Part shown: positions 14,585 through 21,766 of the stretch, one piece after another | How positions within the stretch are numbered: position 1 is the first letter of the stretch | Layout of the letters: every line of letters begins with the position of its first letter | Assembly: GCA_900764925.1 (NCBI GenBank) | Contig: CAAFPW010000052.1 | Location: 1 to 30,373 of the forward strand | Source: Fusobacteriaceae bacterium | Lineage (GTDB): Bacteria; Fusobacteriota; Fusobacteriia; Fusobacteriales; Fusobacteriaceae | Direction: 5' to 3' | Length of the DNA stretch: 30,373 nt | Translations under genes and position numbers: made by a program | The notes under the pieces: model-generated | The model's database searches: none | What the model saw: the letters and a program-made list of their open reading frames with translations, nothing else | Told to the model about the DNA's origin: nothing

Positions 14585-15428
14585 TTTAAAAGCACCAGTG
14601 AATAAGATAATAAAATTTTCAAATGTAGATGGCCCAGGAAATAGAATGGCAATATTTTTCCAAGGATGTAATTTTGATTGCCTTTATTGTCATAACCCAG
14701 AAACAATAAACCTATGTTCATCTTGTGGAGAATGTGTAGAGCTATGCCCTACACACTCTCTTTCTAAAGGTAGTGATGGAAAGGTTATTTGGAATAGAGA
14801 AACATGTATAAATTGTGATATTTGTATCAAAGGGTGTAAAAGAGATTCCTCACCTAAAGTTCAAATGGTAGATATCTCTGATTTATTAAATGAGATAAAG
14901 AGAGTGAGAAGTTTTATCAAAGGAATTACTGTCAGTGGAGGAGAGTGTACACTTAGATATGAGTTTTTAACCGAACTTTTTAGAGAGGTTAAATCTCTCT
15001 ATCCTGAATTAACATGTTTTGTAGATACAAATGGAAGTCTAGATTTCTCCCAAGATATTTATAAAGGATTTGTAGAGATTACAGATGCTTTTATGTTAGA
15101 TATAAAAGGTTGGAGAAAAGAGGAGCATATAGAGATAGTAGGGTGTGAAAACACTATCCCATTAAAAAATTTAGAGTATTTAAAAGGGATAGGAAAACTT
15201 TATGAGGTTAGAAGTGTTATTGTTCCTAACCTTTTAGATAGTGAAAATTTAATAAGAAAGGTTTCGGAAATCATATCTGGAACAGATATAAGATACAAGA
15301 TAATAAAATATAGATCAATTGGAGTTAGAGAAAAAAATAGAGACAGATTAATCTCTCCAACTAAAGAGTGTTTAGAAAATTTAGAACAGATAGCTAAAAA
15401 ATTAGGAGTTACCCCCATTTTAACTTAG
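14574..15428 (+). CDS. yjjW: YjjW-family glycyl radical enzyme activase (radical SAM)
   Basis: This 284-residue radical SAM activase generates the glycyl radical on YjjI by S-adenosylmethionine cleavage. The radical SAM cluster motif is CxxxCxxC at Cys32, Cys36 and Cys39. Two ferredoxin-type [4Fe-4S] motifs follow: Cys48, 51, 54, 58 and Cys78, 81, 84, 88. The SAM-binding SGGEC lies at 121-125. The inserted two-cluster ferredoxin domain is typical of the activase subgroup that serves non-pyruvate-formate-lyase enzymes. The ATG overlaps the end of yjjI by 11 bases. The stop codon lies in the loop of a strong terminator. Confidence 0.93.
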   Translation: MENSLKAPVNKIIKFSNVDGPGNRMAIFFQGCNFDCLYCHNPETINLCSSCGECVELCPTHSLSKGSDGKVIWNRETCINCDICIKGCKRDSSPKVQMVDISDLLNEIKRVRSFIKGITVSGGECTLRYEFLTELFREVKSLYPELTCFVDTNGSLDFSQDIYKGFVEITDAFMLDIKGWRKEEHIEIVGCENTIPLKNLEYLKGIGKLYEVRSVIVPNLLDSENLIRKVSEIISGTDIRYKIIKYRSIGVREKNRDRLISPTKECLENLEQIAKKLGVTPILT

Positions 15429-15445
15429 GGGATAACTCCTTTTTT
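15405..15445. terminator. Bidirectional terminator between yjjW and the EFR1 gene
   Basis: Arms 15405-15414 and 15428-15439 pair over a 7-bp outer and a 4-bp GC inner helix, with six T residues after it on the plus strand. On the minus strand the stem is followed by TAATTTTTT. It contains the yjjW stop and touches the stop of the convergent gene. Confidence 0.9.
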
Positions 15446-16220
15446 ATAAGTATATCTCTGGTTCTTTTCTCTCAGTAAATTTACTCTCTAACATCTCTAT
15501 AATAGGTTGAACAGGGTTATCTACAATCTCTCTTCCATTGAAATGGCAGATTTTTACACAAGCATAACAGTGTATGCACTTTTCAACATCTACTATCTCA
15601 GGTTTTCTACTGTCGATAGCTCCCACAGGACATACCAACCAGCACTTTCTACAATATACACAATTGTTATTGATATTTGGAGCAAAAATTCTTACAGGCA
15701 TATCAGGTTTATAAGGACGATTACCTGGAAGTGTAGGTTGAGATTGATTACCACTTTCTAACTTAGCCATAATTTTCTTACCAAAGTCAAAAGCTAATTC
15801 CAAATCTTCACTGTCAGGTCTGTTTGTTCCAACTTTTTTACTGTATGAGTGTTCACCAATAAAAGCACCACCAGCTAGTATAGAGAATCCACTTGCTTTT
15901 AAAATATCCTCTAACTCAACTAAAGCATCTTCATAGGCTCTATTTCCATAGACTACCACAGGAATAGCATATCCATTTCCTCTGATCTCCTTTAGAGTTT
16001 TTAAGATAATTTGAGGAACTCTTCCAGCATATACAGGGATACCTACTATTGTTAGAGTATCATCTTCAACTGTATAACTCTCTTTGTTTTTCTCAACAAA
16101 AGTTAGGTTTTCCTCTTCTAGTTCTAAACCTGTACCTTCAGCTATCTTCTCTACAACTTTTCTAGTTGTATTAGTAGGGCTGAAATAAAAATATTTTACT
16201 TTTTTTAATGTTCCTGTCAT
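15444..16220 (-). CDS. EFR1-type flavodoxin-ferredoxin fusion protein
   Basis: This 258-residue protein has an N-terminal flavodoxin-like domain and a C-terminal 2[4Fe-4S] ferredoxin domain, the layout of the EFR1 ferredoxin family. The FMN phosphate loop is SPTNTTRKV near residues 13-21. The ferredoxin motifs are CVYCRKCWLVCP and CIHCYACVKIC, near residues 187-230. It probably shuttles low-potential electrons in the cytoplasm; partners are unknown. A GAGGTGG ribosome binding site is present. It follows mnmA in the minus-strand cluster with a 36-bp gap. A link to the convergent radical SAM activase, which needs a reductant, is possible but only positional. Confidence 0.88.
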   Translation of the reverse strand: MTGTLKKVKYFYFSPTNTTRKVVEKIAEGTGLELEEENLTFVEKNKESYTVEDDTLTIVGIPVYAGRVPQIILKTLKEIRGNGYAIPVVVYGNRAYEDALVELEDILKASGFSILAGGAFIGEHSYSKKVGTNRPDSEDLELAFDFGKKIMAKLESGNQSQPTLPGNRPYKPDMPVRIFAPNINNNCVYCRKCWLVCPVGAIDSRKPEIVDVEKCIHCYACVKICHFNGREIVDNPVQPIIEMLESKFTERKEPEIYL

Positions 16221-16256
16221 AAGTCCACCTCTTGTATAAATTAACTAAAGATTCCT

Positions 16257-17336
16257 TTAAATTATAAATCCACTTCCTAAAACTTTTTTCTCTTCATCAT
16301 AGAATACTACCCCTTGCCCTGGAGTAACAGCTCTAACTTTATCTTCAATAAATTTAACTTTTAAATTACTATTTTTCAATAGTTCTAATTGGCATTTATG
16401 AAGTTTATCTCTAGAACGAGTTTTTGCCCAGCAGATAAGTCCATTTAATTTCTCTGGAGATTCCAATGAGATAAGATTTATCTTTTCAGCTACTAGCTCC
16501 TCTTTAAAAAGTAACTCATTTTCTCCCACAATTACATTATTATTTTTACTATCTAGTTCTATTACATATAGTGGTTTATCAGCAGCTATTCCCAATCCCT
16601 TTCTCTGTCCGATAGTATAGAAAGATAGACCATTGTGCTTTCCTAAAACTTTTCCATCAACTGTAACTATGTTACCTTTTTTAGCAGCCTTGCCACAAGT
16701 TTTTTCCAATAGGAACTCCTTTAACTTTCCATCCTCTACAAAACATATCTCTTGAGAATCCTTTTTAGCATAGACTCTCACACCTAAAAGTTCAGCTAAC
16801 TCTCTAACTTTTGGTTTTTCTAAATCTCCTATTGGAAACATCAAGTATTTTAAATTCTCTTTATTGATTTGTGAAAGAAAATATACTTGATCCTTATTAG
16901 GATCATCACCCATAGCTAAGCTACCATCTTTTAATTGAGTGTAGTGTCCAGTTGCCATAAAGTTTGCCCCTTTAGAACGAGCAAAATCAATCAACATACC
17001 AAATTTTATATGTTTATTACATACCATACATGGATTAGGTGTTTTTCCCTTCATATACTCATCTACAAAGTAATCCATAACTATATTTTTAAACTCTTTT
17101 GTAGCATCTAATACATAGTGAGGTATTCCTAAATCCTCACATACTTTCTTAGCGTCTGAATCTTCAGGACTACAAGTTCTCATAGTTACTCCAAAGATAT
17201 CATACCCCTGCTTTTTTAATATATAGGCTACAGTAGAACTGTCAACTCCTCCACTCATAGCCACAGCTATTTTTATATTTTTATTATTTTCATCATAAGT
17301 TAGATATTTTTCAAACTCTTTATTAATATTTTCCAT
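16257..17336 (-). CDS. mnmA: tRNA-specific 2-thiouridylase MnmA
   Basis: MnmA thiolates U34 of the Lys, Glu and Gln tRNAs using ATP and a sulfur relay. I start at the ATG at 17334-17336 (359 residues), 10 bases after AAGGAAGG (17347-17354). A GTG two codons upstream is an alternative with only 4-base spacing. The PP-loop SGGVDSS lies at 28-34. The catalytic Cys is Cys103 in NPCMVCN and the partner Cys sits in QEICFVEDG near residue 200. TGHYTQ and the GQRKGLGIA stretch that follows are conserved. The protein has an N-terminal extension of roughly 20 residues before the PP-loop domain. It sits in a minus-strand cluster behind the LysE-type exporter gene. Confidence 0.95.
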   Translation of the reverse strand: MENINKEFEKYLTYDENNKNIKIAVAMSGGVDSSTVAYILKKQGYDIFGVTMRTCSPEDSDAKKVCEDLGIPHYVLDATKEFKNIVMDYFVDEYMKGKTPNPCMVCNKHIKFGMLIDFARSKGANFMATGHYTQLKDGSLAMGDDPNKDQVYFLSQINKENLKYLMFPIGDLEKPKVRELAELLGVRVYAKKDSQEICFVEDGKLKEFLLEKTCGKAAKKGNIVTVDGKVLGKHNGLSFYTIGQRKGLGIAADKPLYVIELDSKNNNVIVGENELLFKEELVAEKINLISLESPEKLNGLICWAKTRSRDKLHKCQLELLKNSNLKVKFIEDKVRAVTPGQGVVFYDEEKKVLGSGFII

Positions 17337-17356
17337 TATCACTTAACCTTCCTTTG

Positions 17357-17977
17357 TTAAAAATGCTTTATAATACACAATGCTAAAGTTACCACTCCAC
17401 AGATAAAAATTAACCCTCCTGAAAGTTGAGAGATTTTAATCAGTTTATCCTCATTTAATACCCTTGTAAAATGAGAAATGATATATGTTGTAATAAACCA
17501 CTCAGTAGCTCCACCTATAACGATTCCAGAAACTATATATGGAGCAACTATTGAGGCTTCCTCTGAATAAATTTTTAAGAAAGTAAAAATCAGTAAGATT
17601 GTAAATATGCTGGAGATATTAGCTAGTGCAAGAAAAAAAGTTGTGAAATAATCTCTAATCATTCCTACTGGAGTACACTCTATCTTTTTAATTTTTACTT
17701 TTTTTTCTAATTTTTTCCAACCGATAAAAATAAGAAAAAGAGCAACAAGTACCTGTAATATAAATTTATATCTTAGTATTATTCCCTCTACGTTGGTAAT
17801 AAAAAGTAGTGCTGTCAAACCATAGATTCCATCAACTGTTACCATTCCCAAAGCGGAAATGTAACCTTTTTTTTGGCTCTCTATCATAGTTTTTTCCATA
17901 CAATATATCCCTATTGGTCCAAAGGGAAGAGATAATATTAAACCAGTAATTATTCCTTTCAATACTGTCAATATCAA
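17357..17977 (-). CDS. LysE/RhtB-family transporter
   Basis: This membrane protein of about 206 residues has around six hydrophobic segments and the family motif LPFGPIG near its start. LysE/RhtB proteins export amino acids or related metabolites; the substrate is unknown here. I start at TTG 17977-17975, eight bases after GGAGG (17990-17986). An upstream GTG in frame (17992) would place that Shine-Dalgarno inside the coding sequence. The TTG start puts the P-x-GP motif about 17 residues in, as usual in the family. It lies between the zinc-ribbon gene and mnmA, with short gaps, so it is probably cotranscribed with both. Confidence 0.78.
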   Translation of the reverse strand: MILTVLKGIITGLILSLPFGPIGIYCMEKTMIESQKKGYISALGMVTVDGIYGLTALLFITNVEGIILRYKFILQVLVALFLIFIGWKKLEKKVKIKKIECTPVGMIRDYFTTFFLALANISSIFTILLIFTFLKIYSEEASIVAPYIVSGIVIGGATEWFITTYIISHFTRVLNEDKLIKISQLSGGLIFICGVVTLALCIIKHF

Positions 17978-18005
17978 AGTACCTACCTCCACAAATATAA
18001 TTGAT

Positions 18006-18362
18006 TTATTTTAATGCTTTACCACATTTAGGGCAAAATGAAAAATCCCCTGCTATACTTGTTCCACAATGAGGACAGGTATTGGTTTCCAATATGATTT
18101 TTTCAACATCATCATAATCTACTTTTCTAGTTTCCAATATTTTTGAAATATTGTCCATTTTTAGTTTATAAACACTTCTACACTTTTCACAGATGATTAT
18201 ATACTCCTTTGAATATTTAAAAACTGGAATAAAAAATATATCAAAACTTCTACTTAACTCCACTAGGGAAAATCTCTCTCCAATACAACCTGTGCATCTG
18301 AATTTGACTTCACCTAGATTTTTATTTTTATTGCCTATACCAAAAACTCCAATAAAAAACAT
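18006..18362 (-). CDS. Small protein with two zinc-ribbon motifs
   Basis: This 118-residue protein carries four CxxC pairs. The N-terminal set is CTGC (near 23-26) and CEKC (near 58-61); the C-terminal set is CPHC (near 96-99) and CPKC (near 111-114). They form two likely zinc ribbons around a short variable linker. The first 12 residues are hydrophobic and glycine-rich. Function is unknown; such proteins bind nucleic acid or protein partners. AGGGAG precedes the ATG. It is the first gene after the promoter at 18418-18446 and probably leads the minus-strand cluster with the LysE-type, mnmA and EFR1 genes. Confidence 0.75.
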   Translation of the reverse strand: MFFIGVFGIGNKNKNLGEVKFRCTGCIGERFSLVELSRSFDIFFIPVFKYSKEYIIICEKCRSVYKLKMDNISKILETRKVDYDDVEKIILETNTCPHCGTSIAGDFSFCPKCGKALK

Positions 18363-18417
18363 TTCAACTCCCTTATCTTCAAGTAAAATCTTTTATGTAA
18401 AACTTATTCTATAGTTG

Positions 18418-18446
18418 ATTATACCATATTATAATGAGCTTTTAAA
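18418..18446 (-). promoter_or_regulatory. Promoter of the zinc-ribbon / lysE-type / mnmA cluster
   Basis: On the minus strand, TTTAAA (18446-18441), a 17-bp spacer and TATAAT (18423-18418), the last preceded by TGG as in an extended -10. The leader to the zinc-ribbon start is about 50 nt. Confidence 0.6.
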
Positions 18447-18464
18447 GAGAATTTATAAAAACTG

Positions 18465-18493
18465 TTTTCAAGAGGAGAAATATATTATATAAT
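18465..18493 (+). promoter_or_regulatory. Putative promoter of the small-ORF / dipeptidase cluster
   Basis: A weak -35 TTTTCA (18465-18470), a 17-bp spacer and TATAAT (18488-18493) lie in a run of alternating AT. It is divergent from the minus-strand promoter 20 bp away. Confidence 0.45.
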
Positions 18494-18524
18494 ATTATAT
18501 ATCATAAAATGAGGAGAGAAGAAT

Positions 18525-18671
18525 TTGAAAAAGGGTATGTCAGAAGTTGAGATAGAAAAACAGATGGAAAAAGCTTTAGATAAGATTCCATTTGAGATAA
18601 AAAAAATAAAATTTATTCTTTCACTTGTAAAAAAAATCAATAGATTAAAAATGTTTTTTAAGATTAAATAG
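18525..18671 (+). CDS. Small basic protein, 48 aa, unknown function
   Basis: A TTG start at 18525 lies about nine bases after GAGGAG (18511-18516). The first ATG, at 18537, is too far from this ribosome binding site, so TTG is preferred. The 48-residue product is rich in Lys and Ile and predicted helical: an amphipathic first half (MSEVEIEKQMEKALDK) and a more hydrophobic, very basic second half (FILSLVKKINRLKMFF, ending IK). The stop TAG is part of the next gene's ribosome binding site (TAGGAGG), so the two genes are coupled. I do not recognise the family. Coding status rests on the ribosome binding site, the spacing and the uninterrupted frame. Confidence 0.55.
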   Translation: MKKGMSEVEIEKQMEKALDKIPFEIKKIKFILSLVKKINRLKMFFKIK

Positions 18672-18679
18672 GAGGATAG

Positions 18680-18964
18680 ATGTTATCTGAAAAATTAGTA
18701 AAAAAGATAGGAACAATAGCAAGGGAGTTTGAAAAAAGAGGGTATACATTGGAAGAGGATTTGATTGAACTAGCTGAAACTAGAGAGGATATAGCTCAGA
18801 GAATTGAAGATACAAAATTTAAGAAGATAGAGTTTTTCCAAGATGATGAGTTACACTCTGTTGGATTCACACTAGAAGATGCACAGGTGGAGTTTTTTGT
18901 AACTGAGGGTGAAGATGAAGAGGGACCTTGGTATGAGGCAGAAGCAGAGATAATATTTTTTTAA
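18680..18964 (+). CDS. Small acidic protein, 94 aa, unknown function
   Basis: This strongly acidic 94-residue protein starts with ATG three to eight bases after AGGAGG, which overlaps the stop of the basic 48-residue ORF. The first half looks helical (KLVKKIGTIAREFEKRGYTL, then a run of Glu-rich helix), and the second half looks like beta strands ending in AEAEIIFF. There are no Cys residues, signal peptide or membrane segment. I do not recognise a family. It is followed at 25 bp by the dipeptidase gene and is probably cotranscribed with it. Confidence 0.75.
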   Translation: MLSEKLVKKIGTIAREFEKRGYTLEEDLIELAETREDIAQRIEDTKFKKIEFFQDDELHSVGFTLEDAQVEFFVTEGEDEEGPWYEAEAEIIFF

Positions 18965-18989
18965 TACTAGATGATAGGGGGAGAATTTT

Positions 18990-19949
18990 ATGAAAATTTT
19001 TGATGGACATGCAGATATTTGGTATGATGTGGCACAAAAGAGAAAGTTGGGAGAGGAAAATATTGTAAAAAAATACCATTTGGATAGATTGAGAGCTGGG
19101 AATATAATAGGGGGAATATTCATAGCTTATCTTGAACATATAGATGGACAAGATGATGAGAAGGAGATGTTTCACCTAATAAATTCAACAATTCATGAGA
19201 TAAAAAATAATCCTGATATCTTTAATATAATAAAGAAAAAGGGTGATTTTAATAGAGGAATTGTGGATGAAAAACTAAATGTTTTAATGGGAGTAGAGGG
19301 ACTTAGAGCAATTGGAAAAAATTTAGATTGGTTGGATACTCTCTATGAACTTGGATTTAGACACGCTTCTCTTACTTGGAATGAGGAGAATGAATTGGGA
19401 ACAGGAGTAGCTGGAGATGAGAAGAGAGGACTTACACCAGTAGGAGTAGAGGCTGTAAAAAAGATGGAAAACTTAGGTATGATTGTTGATGTATCCCATG
19501 CCAATGAGAGAACATTCTGGGATATATATGAGAATACAACAAAACCTATCATAGCTTCTCATTCAAATGCTAAAAGCTTGTGTAACCATAGAAGAAATCT
19601 TACAGATGAGCAGATAAAGGCAATAGCTAGTAGAGATGGATTGATAGGAATAAACGCCTATAAAGGATTTGTAGCAATTGATCCAGCTAGACAGAATGTA
19701 GAGAAATACATAGATCATATTGAACATATGATATCTTTAGTAGGAGTAAAACATGTTGCCTTAGGTTTTGATTTCTGTGAATACCTATACCCAGATAAAA
19801 AACAGGAAGATATAAATCCACAAGGATTGGAAAATGCTTCAAAAGCTTTTTCAGTTATAGATGGGTTGTATAAAAGAGGTTATAGTGAGAGTGATATTAG
19901 AAAGATAGCACTTGAAAACTTTATGAGAATAACTGAAAATCTATTATAA
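18990..19949 (+). CDS. Membrane-dipeptidase-family (M19) zinc dipeptidase
   Basis: This 319-residue enzyme of peptidase family M19 (renal dipeptidase type) hydrolyses dipeptides with a binuclear zinc centre. Metal ligands are visible as DGHAD (His7, Asp9), bridging Glu103 in MGVEGLRA, and His residues in DVSHAN and ASHSNA. The HRRNLTD loop and GFDF near the C-terminus are conserved. There is no signal peptide, so it is cytoplasmic, unlike the animal enzyme. The start is set by GGGGGAG about eight bases upstream. Physiological substrate is unknown; amino-acid fermentation of imported peptides is a natural role in an anaerobe. Confidence 0.93.
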   Translation: MKIFDGHADIWYDVAQKRKLGEENIVKKYHLDRLRAGNIIGGIFIAYLEHIDGQDDEKEMFHLINSTIHEIKNNPDIFNIIKKKGDFNRGIVDEKLNVLMGVEGLRAIGKNLDWLDTLYELGFRHASLTWNEENELGTGVAGDEKRGLTPVGVEAVKKMENLGMIVDVSHANERTFWDIYENTTKPIIASHSNAKSLCNHRRNLTDEQIKAIASRDGLIGINAYKGFVAIDPARQNVEKYIDHIEHMISLVGVKHVALGFDFCEYLYPDKKQEDINPQGLENASKAFSVIDGLYKRGYSESDIRKIALENFMRITENLL

Positions 19950-19965
19950 CTAGTTGTAATTTTTT

Positions 19966-20014
19966 AAGGAAGAGGAAGATATTTGATAGAATATTCCCTT
20001 CCTTATTTTTATTT
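19966..20014 (+). terminator. Intrinsic terminator after the dipeptidase gene
   Basis: Inverted repeat 19966-19972 with 19998-20004 plus an inner helix (GGAA...ATATT with AATATTCC), followed by a T-rich tract interrupted by A. Confidence 0.82.
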
Positions 20015-20025
20015 TAAAATATATA

Positions 20026-20062
20026 TTTGAAAGAAAATGATCGTTTTGAAAGAAAATGATTG
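20026..20062. promoter_or_regulatory. Two tandem direct repeats, likely DeoR/FruR operators
   Basis: TTTGAAAGAAAATGAT-CG at 20026-20043 and TTTGAAAGAAAATGAT-TG at 20045-20062 are identical at 17 of 18 bases with a 19-bp period. The second copy overlaps the -35 of the fru promoter. Directly repeated A-rich sites are typical for DeoR-family sugar-phosphate regulators, and the next gene encodes one. Confidence 0.8.
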
Positions 20063-20088
20063 ATTTTAATAAAAAAGTGTGATATATT
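20060..20088 (+). promoter_or_regulatory. Promoter of the fructose operon
   Basis: TTGATT (20060-20065), a 17-bp spacer and TATATT (20083-20088). The -35 lies on the end of the second operator repeat, which suggests repression by blocking polymerase. Confidence 0.65.
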
Positions 20089-20117
20089 TATAATGTAAAT
20101 AAAGGAGTGAAATTAAT

Positions 20118-20828
20118 ATGAATGTTCGTAGATTAAGCATAATATTAAAAATTTTGAAAGAAAATAGAAATATCACTAATCAAGAATTGATGGAGAGATT
20201 GAATGTTTCTGAAGCGACAATTAGAAGAGATTTGAACGCTTTAGAAAAGAGTGGAAAATTAAAAAGAGTACACGGTGGAGCTGTATTAAATGATAGCAAA
20301 GAGGAAGATATCATTTCTAAAAAAGGGATTCACTCAAAGGAAAAGGAAGAGATAGCTAAAAAAGCTAGTAAACTTGTAAAAGATGGAGATGTAATCTACT
20401 TAGATGCTGGTACATCTACTGAAGCGTTGATAAAATATTTAGAGGGAAAAGAGAATATAGTTGTAGTCACTAATGGAATCACTCATTTAGAGGAATTGAA
20501 TAGATATGGAATAGAAACTCACCTTTTGGGAGGGGAAGCCAAGTTTACAACAGGTGCTACTGTTGGAATAGGAGCTGTACACTCCCTTAGAACCTATAAT
20601 ATAGATATAGCTTTCATGGGAGCCAATGCAGTGAGCAAGGATGGATACTCAACTCCAGATACAAAGGAAGCTATCATAAAGAGTGAGGCAGTAAAAAGAA
20701 GTGAAAGAGTTTACTTCTTATGTGATTCATCAAAGTTTGGGAAGAGATCCTTTATAAATTTTGCTACTTTAGATGAGGGGGAGTTGATTACTGAAGGAGA
20801 TATCCCAGAGGAATTGAAAATAAAATAA
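20118..20828 (+). CDS. fruR: DeoR-family regulator of the fructose operon
   Basis: This 236-residue regulator has an N-terminal DeoR helix-turn-helix (residues 5-57: the pattern ERLNVSEATIRRDLNALEKS followed by RVHGGA). The C-terminal sugar-phosphate sensor domain (about 75-230) contains the family's DAGTST and GGEA stretches. It opens the operon with fruK and the fructose PTS; by analogy with FruR of Firmicutes it would respond to fructose 1-phosphate. AAAGGAG lies 10 bases before the ATG. It probably represses its own operon through the tandem repeats at 20026-20062. Confidence 0.92.
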   Translation: MNVRRLSIILKILKENRNITNQELMERLNVSEATIRRDLNALEKSGKLKRVHGGAVLNDSKEEDIISKKGIHSKEKEEIAKKASKLVKDGDVIYLDAGTSTEALIKYLEGKENIVVVTNGITHLEELNRYGIETHLLGGEAKFTTGATVGIGAVHSLRTYNIDIAFMGANAVSKDGYSTPDTKEAIIKSEAVKRSERVYFLCDSSKFGKRSFINFATLDEGELITEGDIPEELKIK

Positions 20829-20843
20829 TTTTAGGAGGAAAAA

Positions 20844-21755
20844 ATGATATATACATTAACACTTAATCCAGCCATTGATTACTATATGAGTATTGAGAAC
20901 TTTCAATTGGGAGGGCTTAACTCTTTAGATGAAGGGTACACTCTACCAGGAGGAAAGGGTATAAATGTATCAAAGGTTTTAAAAAATTTTTCTGTTGAAA
21001 GTAAAGCCTTAGGATTTGTAGGTGGATTCACTGGAGATTACATAATAAAACATCTAAAAGGATATGGAATTGAAAATGATTTCATTGAACTAGATGAGAA
21101 TACTAGAATAAATATAAAATTAAAAACAAAGGATTCTGAGACAGAGATAGCTGGAAAAGCTCCAAATATTTCAAAAGAGAGTGTAGAACAACTTTTAAGT
21201 AAGTTTGATCAAGTAGTAGCAGGGGATATAGTTGTTCTTTCTGGAAGTGTTCCAAAATCTGTAGCAAATAGTATCTATGCAGATATAATTAAAATATTAC
21301 CAGCGGGGACAAAGGTTGTTTTAGATAGTAGAGGAGTTCCTTTTGTAGAGGGATTAAAAAGTGGAGTTTACTTAACAAAACCTAATAACCATGAACTAGA
21401 GGAGTTTTTTAATAGAAAACTAAATAGTATAGATGAGATAATCGAAGCTGGAAAAGAGTTACAAGCTTTAGGAAGTGAAAATGTTTTAATATCTTTAGGA
21501 AAAGATGGTTCTATATTGATAACTAAAGATGAGACTTATGTAGGTAACGCTCCTAAAGGAGAGCTTATCAGTTCAGTTGGAGCTGGAGATTCTATGGTTG
21601 CAGGAGTATTGTATGGACTTTCTCAAGGTCTAAGTTTAGCAGAAGCTTATAGATATGGTATAGCTTCAGGAAGTTCTACGGCTTTTTCAGAAGGGCTTAC
21701 AACTTTAGAAGGAATGAAAAATTTATTAAATAAAATAGAGATAAAAAAATATTAA
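20844..21755 (+). CDS. fruK: 1-phosphofructokinase
   Basis: FruK phosphorylates fructose 1-phosphate, the PTS product, to fructose 1,6-bisphosphate for glycolysis. The 303-residue protein is a PfkB-family kinase: LNPAID at 7-12, the sugar-binding GGKGIN at 36-41, and the anion hole and catalytic base GAGDSM at 246-251 with Asp249. AGGAGG precedes the ATG. It sits 15 bp after the regulator gene and 11 bp before the PTS gene. A tagatose-6-phosphate kinase is the main alternative on sequence alone, but the fructose PTS context favours FruK. Confidence 0.94.
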   Translation: MIYTLTLNPAIDYYMSIENFQLGGLNSLDEGYTLPGGKGINVSKVLKNFSVESKALGFVGGFTGDYIIKHLKGYGIENDFIELDENTRINIKLKTKDSETEIAGKAPNISKESVEQLLSKFDQVVAGDIVVLSGSVPKSVANSIYADIIKILPAGTKVVLDSRGVPFVEGLKSGVYLTKPNNHELEEFFNRKLNSIDEIIEAGKELQALGSENVLISLGKDGSILITKDETYVGNAPKGELISSVGAGDSMVAGVLYGLSQGLSLAEAYRYGIASGSSTAFSEGLTTLEGMKNLLNKIEIKKY

Positions 21756-21766
21756 GGGAGGCTAAA

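Noticed and set aside
20026..20062. Start of a CRISPR-like repeat array
   Set aside because: Only two copies, nearly contiguous with no spacer, sit at a promoter before a DeoR-family regulator; an operator explains them better.
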